Below, in pieces: positions 51,086-64,000 of a stretch of DNA of 64,000 nucleotides (within the stretch, counting starts at the first letter, position 1; each line of letters starts with the position of its first letter). The position numbers and the translations under genes were made by a program. The stretch is from assembly GCF_024347055.1 (NCBI RefSeq), contig NZ_AP024895.1, positions 1-64,000 on the forward strand, in the 5' to 3' direction. Source of the DNA: Vibrio porteresiae DSM 19223 (GTDB lineage Bacteria; Pseudomonadota; Gammaproteobacteria; Enterobacterales; Vibrionaceae). Under the pieces are notes generated by a model that saw nothing but the letters and a program-made list of their open reading frames with translations, did no database searches and was not told the origin of the DNA.

Positions 51086-52204
51086 ATGGTGCAAGATGAA
51101 TCATTACGAGCGTGGATGGCGCTAAGTTTTACGCCTCGCTTGGGGATGAAAAACTTATCGCGACTATTAAGTCATGATGCGCCTGAAAAGCTGTTGTCCT
51201 ACTCAAGTATTCAGTGGCAGGCGTTAGGTCTTAAAGATGATCAAATCCGCTATTTGCAATCACAAGCGATACGTGAAGCTGAGCTCTGTCTAGAGTGGCA
51301 GCAAGCGAATGCGCTGAGAACGATTTTGATACCGCAACACCCTTTATATCCTCCTTTATTAAAAGAAATTGCCGCTGCACCGCCAGTACTGTTTGTTGAA
51401 GGTGATGTTCAATGCTTATCTCTGCCTCAAATTGCCATTGTTGGCAGTCGTAATGCGACTATTGATGGTCAGCGTGCGGCGCACCAGTTCGCTCGCGAGT
51501 TGGTCGAGCAAGGGATGGTGATTACCAGTGGGTTAGCTTTAGGTATTGATGGCTATGCCCATGATGGTGCTCTCACGGTACAAGGGAAGACAATCGCAGT
51601 ACTCGGCTCGGGCTTTGATCATCTCTATCCTGCTCGTCATCGCCAATTAGCGGAGCGTATTCGACACTCAGGAGCTTTAGTCTCTGAGTTTCGCCCTGAT
51701 ACCAAACCAAGAGCAGAACACTTTCCGCGGCGCAATCGTATTGTTAGCGGTTTGTCGTTAGGGGTGCTGGTGGTAGAAGCGGCATTAAAGAGTGGCTCTT
51801 TGATTACTGCTCGATATGCCACGGAGCAAGACCGAGAAGTGTTTGTGCTGCCAGGGACGATTTATCAGTCCAATTATGCAGGCAGTAACGAGCTAATTCG
51901 CCAAGGTGCATGTTTAGTGCAAAACGTGGCTCAGATCCTTGAAGAGTTAGGTGCAATGCTGGATTGGTCGATTAATCAGCAGAACTTGGCTCAGCCAACA
52001 CTTTTTTCTCCCCTAAATGACGAAGAACAATTGCCATTTCCCCTGCTGTTAGCTAACGTAGGAGTAGAAGCCACACCAGTTGATATTCTTGCAAGCCGGA
52101 CCAATATACCCGTGCAAGATGTCATGACACAGCTTTTAGAGCTAGAGCTCTCAGGGCATGTGGTTGCAGTTTCCGGTGGCTATATTCGTAAGGGGAGGGG
52201 CTAG
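51086..52204 (+). CDS. dprA: DprA, DNA processing protein for natural transformation
   Basis: A 372-residue protein that protects incoming single-stranded DNA and loads RecA. The Rossmann-like core starts IAIVGSRNATIDGQR, and GSGFDHLYPARH and EFRPDTKPRAEHFPRRNRIVSGLS follow. The C-terminal winged-helix-like domain is present. The frame is intact, in contrast with the broken comM, which acts in the same pathway. Confidence 0.96.
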   Translation: MVQDESLRAWMALSFTPRLGMKNLSRLLSHDAPEKLLSYSSIQWQALGLKDDQIRYLQSQAIREAELCLEWQQANALRTILIPQHPLYPPLLKEIAAAPPVLFVEGDVQCLSLPQIAIVGSRNATIDGQRAAHQFARELVEQGMVITSGLALGIDGYAHDGALTVQGKTIAVLGSGFDHLYPARHRQLAERIRHSGALVSEFRPDTKPRAEHFPRRNRIVSGLSLGVLVVEAALKSGSLITARYATEQDREVFVLPGTIYQSNYAGSNELIRQGACLVQNVAQILEELGAMLDWSINQQNLAQPTLFSPLNDEEQLPFPLLLANVGVEATPVDILASRTNIPVQDVMTQLLELELSGHVVAVSGGYIRKGRG

Positions 52205-52206
52205 CT

Positions 52207-52683
52207 ATGATGATGGATATTTTAATGTATCTGTTTGAAACGTATATCCATAGTGACGCAGAGTTACAAGTGGATCAAGATGAGCTAGAAGATGAACTTC
52301 TTCGAGCAGGGTTTCACCAAAAAGATATCTACAAAGCCCTTAATTGGTTAGAAGAGCTGGCTGCGTTGCAGCAAACGGATGAACATTCCGCTATTGCAAC
52401 CAGTTCAATGACTTCGATGCGAATTTTCTCTCCTAAAGAGATGGAACGCTTAGATCTTGAATCTCGTGGTTTTCTACTGTTCTTAGAGCAGATCAAAGTG
52501 TTGACTCCCGATATTCGTGAAATGGTTATCGACCGTGTCATGGGCTTAGAAACCAATGAGTTTGAATTGGATGATCTGAAATGGATAATCCTAATGGTAC
52601 TGTTTAACGTACCCGGTAATGAAAATGCTTATACGCTAATGGAAGAGCTGCTTTATACCAAAGAACAGGGCATTCTCCATTAA
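52207..52683 (+). CDS. smg: Smg family protein (DUF494)
   Basis: A 158-residue conserved protein of unknown function, close to E. coli Smg (DILMYLFETYIHSDAELQVDQDELEDEL). It starts 2 bases after dprA, with the ribosome site inside the dprA end; three consecutive ATG codons are possible starts. Mostly helical and acidic. Confidence 0.93.
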   Translation: MMMDILMYLFETYIHSDAELQVDQDELEDELLRAGFHQKDIYKALNWLEELAALQQTDEHSAIATSSMTSMRIFSPKEMERLDLESRGFLLFLEQIKVLTPDIREMVIDRVMGLETNEFELDDLKWIILMVLFNVPGNENAYTLMEELLYTKEQGILH

Positions 52684-52698
52684 CCTAAGATAGGCAAC

Positions 52699-53274
52699 AT
52701 GAGCGGTAAATCAGACCAACCTTTATTTTCCTCTGCAGGACAAGCTCAAGAAGCTTGTCCTCTATGTGGCAACCCACTTGTTATTCGTCATGGTAAGCAT
52801 GGCCCTTTTTTAGGATGTAGCCATTACCCGTCTTGTGAATACATCAAACCACTGCATCAAAATGATGGACACATTATTAAAGAGCTTGGTGTACCTTGCC
52901 CTGAGTGTGGTAGTGAGTTGGTATTACGCCAAGGACGCTTCGGTATGTTTATCGGGTGTAGTTCATACCCTGAATGTCACCATATTGAATCGTTAGATGG
53001 ACCAGAAGAAGAAACACCAGCGAGCACTGTGTTGTGTCCTGAGTGTGGTAAAGGACATCTTATCGAACGTAAAAACCGGTTTGGCAAAATGTTTTATGCC
53101 TGTGATGCTTACCCTAAGTGTAAGTTTGCGGTGAATCAGCCTCCTGTTGAAGGCGTGTGCGAAGAGTGCGGTTTCCCATTACTGGTAGAAAAAAAAGTGG
53201 CTGGTAAAGTGCGTTTGCAATGTGCAAACCGTAAATGTGGTCATCTACAAACGGAAGTGGATGCAGAAGAGTAA
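52699..53274 (+). CDS. yrdD: YrdD, topoisomerase-type zinc-finger protein
   Basis: A 191-residue protein of repeated topoisomerase C4 zinc ribbons: CPLCGNPLV...CSHYPSC, CPECGSELV...CSSYPEC, CPECGKGHL...CDAYPKC and CEECGFPLL...CANRKC. It resembles the DNA-binding tail of TopA without the enzyme. Role in vivo is unknown. Part of the dprA-smg-yrdD group. Confidence 0.94.
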   Translation: MSGKSDQPLFSSAGQAQEACPLCGNPLVIRHGKHGPFLGCSHYPSCEYIKPLHQNDGHIIKELGVPCPECGSELVLRQGRFGMFIGCSSYPECHHIESLDGPEEETPASTVLCPECGKGHLIERKNRFGKMFYACDAYPKCKFAVNQPPVEGVCEECGFPLLVEKKVAGKVRLQCANRKCGHLQTEVDAEE

Positions 53275-53327
53275 TCCACTATCGCGAGTCAGTTGCGATA
53301 GTGGAGGTATCTTTGAGTGAAGAATTA

Positions 53328-53358
53328 AAAACGGCGCCTAGTAGCGCCGTTTTTTTAT
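53328..53358. terminator. Terminator between yrdD and purK
   Basis: Stem AAAACGGCGC/GCGCCGTTTT with a 6-base loop and T run; convergent genes on both sides. Confidence 0.93.
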
Positions 53359-53382
53359 TGGTAATCAGTGATTAGTCGTTCA

Positions 53383-54516
53383 TTAAGAGCGAATCTTTTG
53401 CGCGACTTCGTGTACTGCAGGAAATGCTTTTGCATCTAAGTAGCCAGCAATTTCACACAGTTTACGTTGCAGCTCACCACTGTAATCAGCAGTCACGTTG
53501 ATGTGACCCATTTTACGACCTGGGCGTTTGCCTTTGCCATACCAATGGATGTGACAGCCTTCCATTGCTAGTAACTCGGTTGGCAGCGTGTCTTCACCAA
53601 GGATATTGATCATGGCCGTTTCACGAACCAGTTTAGTGCTGCCAAGAGGCAGGCCGCATACGGCGCGAACGTGGTTTTCAAACTGACAAACTTCAGCACC
53701 TTGTTGGGTCCAGTGGCCAGAGTTATGTACGCGAGGAGCGATTTCGTTGACGAGTAGCTCACCGTTGACATCAAAGAACTCAATCGCTAACACACCAACA
53801 TAATCTAGGCTATTGGCCACCGCAGTAAACATTTGTTTCGCTTGTTCTTGCAGCTCGGGAGCATCAATGGCAGTTGATAGGCTCAAAACACCATTTACAT
53901 GAATGTTTTCTGCAAGAGGATAAACAGCGACTTCACCAGAAGCGCTACGAGCGCCCACGAGTGAAACTTCACGATCAAATGCTACAAACTGTTCTGCAAC
54001 AATGGCTTGTTGAGCTGAGCCATTGAGACACTCTTGCATCTCTTGCCAAATGGTATCCACTTGCGTGGAATCTTTAAGACGCCATTGTCCTTTACCATCA
54101 TAGCCACCAAGAGCGCTCTTCAATACCATTGGAATGCCAACGTGTTGAATTGCAGCATCAAAATCGGCACGATTATTAATGACGTAATAGGTAGCGTTTT
54201 TCACGCCAGAGTTATCTAGCAGAGCTTTTTCAAGACGGCGGTCGCCACCGGCTTTGATCGCATCAGTACTTGGGAGGAACTTGCCACTCTTGTCGCAGAT
54301 AGCGAGAATGTCGTGTGGAATGTGCTCAAATTCAGCGGTAATCACGTCAGCCGCTGCAATAGCTTGATCAAGAGTTTGGTCAATCACCGCTTGCGTGAGC
54401 GGATGAACAACTCGATCGGTTGTCACATCATACGCAGACATAGTGATATTCAATGGTGCTCCTGCAAGAGACATCATTCGTGCTAATTGACCTGAACCTA
54501 GTACCAATACGTGCAT
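53383..54516 (-). CDS. purK: PurK, N5-carboxyaminoimidazole ribonucleotide synthase
   Basis: A 377-residue ATP-grasp enzyme that carboxylates AIR with bicarbonate and ATP in purine synthesis. LGSGQLARMM starts the fold; KSALGGYDGKGQW is the ATP loop and NEIAPRVHNSGHWT the metal-binding part. It begins 3 bases after purE, so the two are coupled. Confidence 0.97.
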   Translation of the reverse strand: MHVLVLGSGQLARMMSLAGAPLNITMSAYDVTTDRVVHPLTQAVIDQTLDQAIAAADVITAEFEHIPHDILAICDKSGKFLPSTDAIKAGGDRRLEKALLDNSGVKNATYYVINNRADFDAAIQHVGIPMVLKSALGGYDGKGQWRLKDSTQVDTIWQEMQECLNGSAQQAIVAEQFVAFDREVSLVGARSASGEVAVYPLAENIHVNGVLSLSTAIDAPELQEQAKQMFTAVANSLDYVGVLAIEFFDVNGELLVNEIAPRVHNSGHWTQQGAEVCQFENHVRAVCGLPLGSTKLVRETAMINILGEDTLPTELLAMEGCHIHWYGKGKRPGRKMGHINVTADYSGELQRKLCEIAGYLDAKAFPAVHEVAQKIRS

Positions 54517-54519
54517 TGC

Positions 54520-55005
54520 TTATTCCTCTTCAGGATTTGGGTTGGCTAAGACAGTTTCTGTTTGTTCTGCGCGAAACGCTTCCACTTTAGCCATGACTTC
54601 TTCATCGTGAGTACCAATGATTTGTGCCGCTAGAATACCAGCATTCGCTGCACCTGCTTCACCGATCGCTAGTGTGCCAACAGCAATACCTTTTGGCATC
54701 TGTACGATAGAAAGAAGTGAATCGATTCCTTTCAGTGCACGCGATTGAACTGGAACACCAAGAACAGGAAGACTGGTGAATGCTGCGGTCATCCCTGGTA
54801 GATGCGCAGCACCGCCAGCACCAGCGATGATGACTTTCAAACCGCGTTCTTTTGCGCTGGTGGCATAGTCTGCAAGAAGTTGAGGAGTTCGGTGTGCTGA
54901 AACAACTTTGGTTTCATAGGCAATACCAAACTTATCTAACATGTCAGCGGCTAATTTCATTGTTGGCCAGTCTGATTTAGACCCCATGATAATTCCAACT
55001 TTCAT
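54520..55005 (-). CDS. purE: PurE, N5-CAIR mutase
   Basis: A 161-residue enzyme converting N5-CAIR to CAIR. GSKSDWPTM and VSAHRTPQ form the active site, and AGGAAHLPGM follows. ATG at 55005 (MKVGIIMGSKSDWP) has AAGGAG 6 bases upstream; a TTG further upstream is not needed. The promoter carries a PurR box. Confidence 0.97.
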   Translation of the reverse strand: MKVGIIMGSKSDWPTMKLAADMLDKFGIAYETKVVSAHRTPQLLADYATSAKERGLKVIIAGAGGAAHLPGMTAAFTSLPVLGVPVQSRALKGIDSLLSIVQMPKGIAVGTLAIGEAGAANAGILAAQIIGTHDEEVMAKVEAFRAEQTETVLANPNPEEE

Positions 55006-55052
55006 CTCCAACTCCTTCAAGCATTAAATTATTTAGTGAGCATTCGGGGCGC

Positions 55053-55092
55053 ATTATACGGGGTTTTTTATTGCAAGCAAACGTTTGCGCTA
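55053..55092 (-). promoter_or_regulatory. purEK promoter with PurR operator
   Basis: On the minus strand, TATAAT (55053-55058) is preceded by TTGCTT (55075-55080) at 16 bases. The perfect palindrome GCAAACGTTTGC (55077-55088) is a textbook PurR box and overlaps the -35 element, so purine-bound PurR would block transcription. Confidence 0.9.
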
Positions 55093-55200
55093 GCTGTTGT
55101 GTTCCACTGGTATTTTTCGCAATGGCAATTTGGTTTAGGTGATTAAACGGATAATTTGTACACTAGGGAAATTACAGAATATTGATCAGCGTAGGACGTT

Positions 55201-55761
55201 GTGGTGAATAACTTTGAATTAGCAGTACAAGCACTTCAAGCAGGAGAAGTGCTGGCTTATCCAACGGAAGGTGTGTTTGGTGTTGGGTGTGATCCTGACA
55301 ATGTGGCGGCAGTGGAAAAATTGCTCGCACTAAAGCAGCGTCCCGTGGAGAAAGGGCTAATTTTAATCGCTGCTACTTATGAACAGTTGCTTCCTTATAT
55401 AGATGAGAAACAATTGACTGCTGAACAATTAGCCCATGTTAAAGCGAGCTGGCCGGGGCCAGTCACGTGGATCATGCCAGCAAGCTCTCGAGTATCTCAT
55501 TGGGTCAGTGGTCAATTTGATACCATTGCTGTGCGTGTTACCGATCATCCGTTAGTACAAAAATTGTGTTTGGCTTATGGCAAACCGATTACTTCGACCA
55601 GTGCCAATCTTTCTGGTCAGCCACCTTGCATGACTACTGCTGAAGTGATGGAACAGCTAGGTGACAAATTAGTCGCAGTATTGATTGGTGAGACGGGTGG
55701 GCGTAACAAGCCAAGCGAAATTCGTGACGCGAAAACATTAAAAGTTATTAGACAGGGCTAA
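55201..55761 (+). CDS. tsaC: TsaC (YrdC), threonylcarbamoyl-AMP synthase
   Basis: A 186-residue enzyme making threonylcarbamoyl-AMP for t6A modification of tRNAs that read ANN codons. AYPTEGVFGVGCDP, LKQRPVEKGLILIA and TSTSANLSGQPP are conserved. It starts with GTG; two adjacent GTG codons are possible. It leads the tsaC-hemF-aroE-yrdB group. Confidence 0.96.
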   Translation: MVNNFELAVQALQAGEVLAYPTEGVFGVGCDPDNVAAVEKLLALKQRPVEKGLILIAATYEQLLPYIDEKQLTAEQLAHVKASWPGPVTWIMPASSRVSHWVSGQFDTIAVRVTDHPLVQKLCLAYGKPITSTSANLSGQPPCMTTAEVMEQLGDKLVAVLIGETGGRNKPSEIRDAKTLKVIRQG

Positions 55762-55818
55762 ATCCGCACTCAACCGGATACAGTAAAAATAGAAAGTCGC
55801 CCTAACGAGGAGAAAGTC

Positions 55819-56733
55819 ATGTCAGTCGTAGACAAAGCAGCCGTAAAACAATTTTTGATGTCATTGCAAGATGATATCTGCCAACAACTGGCTAAGGCAG
55901 ACGGTGTCGGAGAATTTATTGAAGATGCTTGGCATCGCGAGCCTGGCGAACGTCTTGGTGGTGGCGGTCGTTCGCGGGTACTGCGTGATGGTGAAGTGAT
56001 TGAGCAAGGTGGCGTGAACTTCTCTCATGTGACTGGGAATGCGATGCCCGCCTCTGCGACGGCTCATCGTCCTGAATTGGCAGGGCGTCGTTTTGAAGCC
56101 ATGGGGGTGTCATTGGTCATTCATCCCAAAAACCCATATGTTCCCACATCGCATGCCAACGTCCGCTTCTTTATTGCTGAAAAAGAGGGAGAAGACCCAA
56201 TTTGGTGGTTTGGTGGTGGTTTCGATCTCACGCCCTTTTATCCTTTTGATGAAGATTGTCATTTTTGGCATGACCAAGCTAAAGCGTTATGCCAACCATT
56301 TGGTGATGATGTTTATGCCGAACATAAAGCATGGTGTGATCGCTATTTCTTCTTGCCGCACCGAGAAGAGACGCGAGGTATTGGTGGATTGTTTTTTGAT
56401 GATTTAAACCAATGGGATTTTGCTACCTGCTTTGATTACATTAAAGCGGTGGGCGAAGGTTATGCGAAGGCTTATGTGCCAATTATTGAAAAACGCAAAG
56501 CGACGCCTTATGGTGAACGCGAACGCCAATTCCAGTTGTATCGCCGTGGTCGTTATGTGGAATTCAACTTGGTGTTTGACCGCGGTACGTTATTTGGTTT
56601 GCAAACTGGCGGTCGAACCGAGTCGATTTTGATGTCGATGCCTCCTTTAGCTCGATGGGAATACGGCTATCAACCTGCACCGGAAAGTGCTGAGGCAAAA
56701 TTGAGTGACTATCTCGTTCCTCGAGAGTGGTGA
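55819..56733 (+). CDS. hemF: HemF, oxygen-dependent coproporphyrinogen III oxidase
   Basis: A 304-residue enzyme of heme synthesis. HPKNPYVPTSHANVRFF, WWFGGGFDLTPFYPF and EETRGIGGLFFDDL are the family signatures. Its length is normal. AGGAGAAAG lies before the ATG. Confidence 0.98.
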   Translation: MSVVDKAAVKQFLMSLQDDICQQLAKADGVGEFIEDAWHREPGERLGGGGRSRVLRDGEVIEQGGVNFSHVTGNAMPASATAHRPELAGRRFEAMGVSLVIHPKNPYVPTSHANVRFFIAEKEGEDPIWWFGGGFDLTPFYPFDEDCHFWHDQAKALCQPFGDDVYAEHKAWCDRYFFLPHREETRGIGGLFFDDLNQWDFATCFDYIKAVGEGYAKAYVPIIEKRKATPYGERERQFQLYRRGRYVEFNLVFDRGTLFGLQTGGRTESILMSMPPLARWEYGYQPAPESAEAKLSDYLVPREW

Positions 56734-56803
56734 CAGCTGTCGGCGCTAGTGATAGGGTCAGATAAGAATTCTGTTTAATTGTAGTAAGGCAAAGGATATG
56801 GCG

Positions 56804-57631
56804 ATGCATCATGATCTTTACGCAGTGTTTGGTAATCCAATAGGACACAGTAAGTCTCCTTTTATTCATTCACTGTTCGCACGACAAACCAATCAGGATA
56901 TGGAATACACTGCGCAGCTTGCACCTATTGATGGTTTTGAATCGGCAGTCACGGAGTTTTTTGCTCACGGTGGCCGAGGTTGTAACGTGACGGTTCCATT
57001 CAAAGAGGCCGCCTTTCAGTTTGCCGATCGCCTGACCCAGCGTGCTCAATTAGCGGGTGCGGTGAATACGCTGAAAAAGCTTGATGATGGCGAAATCATT
57101 GGTGATAACACCGATGGTGAAGGTTTAGTCCAAGATCTTTTGGTGCATCAAGTGCCTCTTAAAGGTAGCCATATTCTACTGATAGGTTCAGGTGGTGCAG
57201 CAAGAGGCGTGATTAAGCCTTTGCTGGATCAAAATCCAGAAAGCATTACCATTGTGAACCGTACTTTTAGTAAAGCTTTGCAGCTGGCTGATCAGTTTAA
57301 AGAGTTTGGTGCCGTGCGCGCTGTTGAGATGGAATCGGTCAATACTGGGTACGACGTAGTGATTAACTCAACTTCAGCTAGTCTGGAAGGTAAGTTACCC
57401 CAAATTTCTCCAGCGATTTTTCAAGCTAATACCGTTGCGTATGACATGATGTATGGCAAAGGACATACTATTTTTAACCAATGGGCGGTTGAGCATGGGT
57501 GCGCCAGTGCTTACGATGGTCTTGGCATGCTGGTGGGTCAAGCAGCAGAAAGCTTTATGTTGTGGCGTGGCCTTCGTCCAGGAACTCGCCAAATTTTATT
57601 TGAATTAAGACGTAACTTAGAAGGTTTGTAA
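56804..57631 (+). CDS. aroE: AroE, shikimate 5-dehydrogenase
   Basis: A 275-residue NADPH enzyme of the chorismate pathway. GNPIGHSKSPFIH binds shikimate, NVTVPFKE holds the catalytic Lys, and IGSGGAARGV and VNRTFSKA bind NADP. I chose the ATG at 56804 (MHHDLYAVFG), 7 bases after AAGGA; an in-frame ATG at 56798 is too close to that site. Confidence 0.97.
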   Translation: MHHDLYAVFGNPIGHSKSPFIHSLFARQTNQDMEYTAQLAPIDGFESAVTEFFAHGGRGCNVTVPFKEAAFQFADRLTQRAQLAGAVNTLKKLDDGEIIGDNTDGEGLVQDLLVHQVPLKGSHILLIGSGGAARGVIKPLLDQNPESITIVNRTFSKALQLADQFKEFGAVRAVEMESVNTGYDVVINSTSASLEGKLPQISPAIFQANTVAYDMMYGKGHTIFNQWAVEHGCASAYDGLGMLVGQAAESFMLWRGLRPGTRQILFELRRNLEGL

Positions 57632-57906
57632 TGAATCAGTCCATCTTATTTCCAGACATTCAGTATTGGGATGACATCCGCCAAGGAGTGCGTTTTAGCG
57701 CGCAGCAGTCAGGGGCATTAATCGAATGTGGCATTTCAAAACAAGGATTGGAAACATTAAGTGGACAAGTGATTGTCTCAGCGCAACAAGCGATGCAGAT
57801 TTTTACCGCTTTTCGCTTTGATATCGAAGAGATGGCTGAAGAGCTCATCGAAGATGAACTCTTCAGCGATGAGGGGACTATCGAGATTAACGTGTCACTG
57901 GCTTAA
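57631..57906 (+). CDS. yrdB: YrdB-like DUF1488 protein
   Basis: A 91-residue conserved protein of unknown function. Its start overlaps the aroE stop (ATGA-type junction), so it is translationally coupled. Order aroE-yrdB with a nearby yrdA is the same as in E. coli. Its 3' end overlaps the convergent yrdA gene by 20 bases. Confidence 0.9.
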   Translation: MNQSILFPDIQYWDDIRQGVRFSAQQSGALIECGISKQGLETLSGQVIVSAQQAMQIFTAFRFDIEEMAEELIEDELFSDEGTIEINVSLA

Positions 57907-58438
57907 CTGCGGTTAAGTACTCTTGGCGAGTCGCCACATAGTTTTGTGCTGACTTGAGTAGAAACTGTTTTTCTTGATCGGTTAAGGGGCGAGCCTGCTT
58001 TACTGGGCTCCCCATATAAAGATAACCACTCGTCAATGTTTTCCCTGGTGGTACCAAACTACCGGCTCCTACCATTACATCGCTCTCTATTATTACACCA
58101 TCTAAAACAATCGCGCCCATACCGACTAACACGCGATCATGGATCGTACATCCGTGTAGCATCACCTTGTGCCCCACGGTTACATCGTTACCAATAATTA
58201 AAGGATAGCCGTTGGGGTTGGCTGGGCTTTTATGCGTCACATGCAGCACGCTACCATCTTGTATATTTGAACGCTCGCCGATTTGAATATGATTCACATC
58301 CCCGCGTGCCGCGACGAGTGGCCAGATACTGGCTTGAGAATCAATTCGCACATCTCCTACGATAACTGCGCTTTCATCTATATAAACATCATCTTTAATC
58401 GTTGGCTCAATACCTTTATAGCTACGGATGGGATTCAT
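57887..58438 (-). CDS. yrdA: YrdA, gamma-class carbonic anhydrase-like protein
   Basis: A 183-residue left-handed beta-helix protein with hexapeptide repeats. Zinc-binding histidines are seen in the segments HVTHKS, VTVGHKVMLHGCTI. A Glu for proton transfer as in Cam is not obvious, so enzyme activity is uncertain. It ends inside yrdB on the opposite strand. Confidence 0.93.
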   Translation of the reverse strand: MNPIRSYKGIEPTIKDDVYIDESAVIVGDVRIDSQASIWPLVAARGDVNHIQIGERSNIQDGSVLHVTHKSPANPNGYPLIIGNDVTVGHKVMLHGCTIHDRVLVGMGAIVLDGVIIESDVMVGAGSLVPPGKTLTSGYLYMGSPVKQARPLTDQEKQFLLKSAQNYVATRQEYLTAVKPVTR

Positions 58439-58930
58439 GTACGCTCCTTAGTTTATCTAGCGGCGATATTTTGCCAGTTTTTGTCTATAAATAGTGCGTT
58501 GTGGGTGAAAAGTATTCAAACAAATAAAAAATCAAAAAAAACGTAAAAAAGCGCTTGCCAATGTGAGCCTGATCTCTATAATGCCCCCTCGCTGACACGG
58601 CAAAGCTCAAAACGAGCTGAGCAAGAGTTAGCAAGGTTAGTTAGCAAGCTGAAAAGCCTAGAGAAAAAATTTAAAAAAGTGTTTGACACGAAAATTTATC
58701 TCGCTAAAATGACCGCCTCTTTCGTTGCGAAGTAACTCGCAAAGTTGAAAGAAAGCTCTTTAACAATTTAAACCTATCAATCTGTGTGGGCACTCGTTGA
58801 TGATAATCATAGCTTCTTAGGAAGCAAGATGGTTTCAATGAACTGAGTGACCAATTAAGATTTCTTTTGGAAACATTAGGGGTCTTAGCACAGTCAATTT
58901 ATTCAGTATTCATTGAGCCGAAAAAACTTT
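58439..58930 (+). promoter_or_regulatory. rRNA operon promoter and leader region
   Basis: P1: TTGCCA (58555-58560) and TATAAT (58577-58582), 16-base spacing, with an A-rich UP-element tract upstream (58522-58549). P2: TTGACA (58683-58688) and TAAAAT (58705-58710), 16-base spacing. The antitermination boxA GCTCTTTAACAATT lies at 58755-58768. No gene is present in this stretch. Confidence 0.92.
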
Positions 58931-60473
<1,543 letters not shown>

Positions 60474-60541
60474 ATACGAAGATTATTGCGATGAGTGTTC
60501 ACACAGATTGATACGGTTTAGAAAGCAAAGAGTATCTTAGT

Positions 60542-60617
60542 GTCCCGTTCGTCTAGAGGCCTAGGACACCGCCCTTTCACGGCGGTAACAGGGGTTCGAC
60601 TCCCCTACGGGATACCA
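60542..60617 (+). tRNA. tRNA-Glu (anticodon TTC)
   Basis: 76 bases including an encoded CCA. Acceptor GTCCCGT/ACGGGAT, anticodon loop CTTTCAC, TPsiC GGTTCGACT. It lies 68 bases after 16S in the rrn spacer. Confidence 0.97.
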
Positions 60618-60620
60618 CGT

Positions 60621-60696
60621 GGGTCGTTAGCTCAGTTGGTAGAGCAGTTGACTTTTAATCAATTGGTCACAGGTTCAAATCCTGTACGACCCACCA
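60621..60696 (+). tRNA. tRNA-Lys (anticodon TTT)
   Basis: 76 bases with encoded CCA. Acceptor GGGTCGT/ACGACCC, anticodon loop CTTTTAA. Only 3 bases separate it from tRNA-Glu. Confidence 0.97.
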
Positions 60697-60724
60697 TTTC
60701 CTTCCACAGGAAATCAAATAATGT

Positions 60725-60800
60725 GGGCGATTAGCTCAGTTGGGAGAGCACCTGCCTTACAAGCAGGGGGTCACTGGTTCGAACCCGGTATCGCCCACCA
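60725..60800 (+). tRNA. tRNA-Val (anticodon TAC)
   Basis: 76 bases with encoded CCA. Acceptor GGGCGAT/ATCGCCC, anticodon loop CTTACAA. Third tRNA of the spacer, a combination seen in vibrios. Confidence 0.97.
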
Positions 60801-61183
60801 CTCTCTAAATATTTTTGGAAATCAATTCCAAACCAGTTCGGTAAAAAGAGCCTGGTTCGGATTTTTGACCGCCGAAAATCTTTAGAAAGTGCTGAAAATG
60901 TACTTTTGCTCTTTAACAATTTGGAAAGCTGACAAAACAATATTTTATTTCAATGAAATAGAAGATTGTTTGTAAAGTTCTCAATTGTCTTCGTTAAGAA
61001 GACAAACAAAAACACATTCAAGTGTTCTTGGATTTACTTTTTAAGTAAACCTTTTGCTTCTGCTTTTTCAAAGCGGAGATAAGAGGAAAATTGAGTCCGG
61101 CAATATCGAGTCTGCAACATGTATAAAAATGCAGACAAACCTTGGTGACTTGTTCATCAACTCGAAACTTTTTTGGGTTGTAT
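60801..61183 (+). other. rRNA spacer between tRNA-Val and 23S
   Basis: 383 bases with no gene. It contains a second boxA-like GCTCTTTAACAATTTGG (from 60909) and the processing stem strand for 23S rRNA. Confidence 0.85.

Positions 61184-64000
<2,817 letters not shown>

Overview
The window is chromosomal DNA of a gamma-proteobacterium of the family Vibrionaceae, most likely Vibrio, and covers the replication-origin side of the main chromosome. Reasons: a complete oriC next to mioC; the order mnmE-yidC-yidD-rnpA-rpmH, then dnaA-dnaN-recF-gyrB about 7.5 kb away with an amino-acid ABC transporter in between; a Vibrio-type 16S gene; and an rrn spacer carrying Glu, Lys and Val tRNAs. The species cannot be named from this sequence alone.

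Layout. 1-5300: oriC, mioC, mnmE, yidC, yidD, rnpA, rpmH. 5300-7530: cystine-type ABC transporter. 7840-13934: dnaA-dnaN-recF-gyrB. 14160-17049: an amino-acid binding protein, an AstE/AspA-like hydrolase and an XRE regulator. 17330: ibpA behind a heat-shock promoter and a ROSE RNA thermometer. 17903-22335: avtA, glyS, glyQ. 22550-23326: a Mn2+ (yybP-ykoY) riboswitch and a manganese exporter. 23449-24336: small proteins and tusA. 24466-30286: ilvGM-DA with its leader peptide and attenuator; ilvE is missing from its usual place. 30494-39408: comM, split by a foreign element. 39498-42464: yihG, dsbA, srkA, yihD. 42571-47965: small proteins, a Spo0M-like protein, a TrhA/hemolysin III family protein, a DUF3157 protein, trkH and trkA. 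48024-57906: rsmB-fmt-def, dprA-smg-yrdD, purEK, tsaC-hemF-aroE-yrdB. 57887: yrdA. 58439-64000: an rRNA operon, with the 23S gene cut by the window end.

The most unusual part is a 7.39-kb AT-rich integrative mobilizable element inserted in comM (about 30688-38085). It carries a serine recombinase next to its right end, a MobV-type relaxase, a RepL-like replication initiator, two small proteins, and a HaeIII-type restriction-modification pair facing each other across a perfect hairpin. The insertion is flanked by a 7-bp direct repeat (CACAGTG), and an 11-bp inverted repeat lies just inside both ends. Joining the ends would rebuild a roughly 50-bp symmetric attP and restore a full 507-codon comM reading frame. 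While integrated, the element breaks the helicase gene used for natural transformation and adds a restriction barrier. Its gene set looks like that of a small mobilizable plasmid that gained a serine integrase.

The rest is conserved housekeeping DNA with readable control elements: the ilv attenuator, the Mn2+ riboswitch, the ROSE thermometer, a PurR box at purEK, rrn P1/P2 promoters and many intrinsic terminators.
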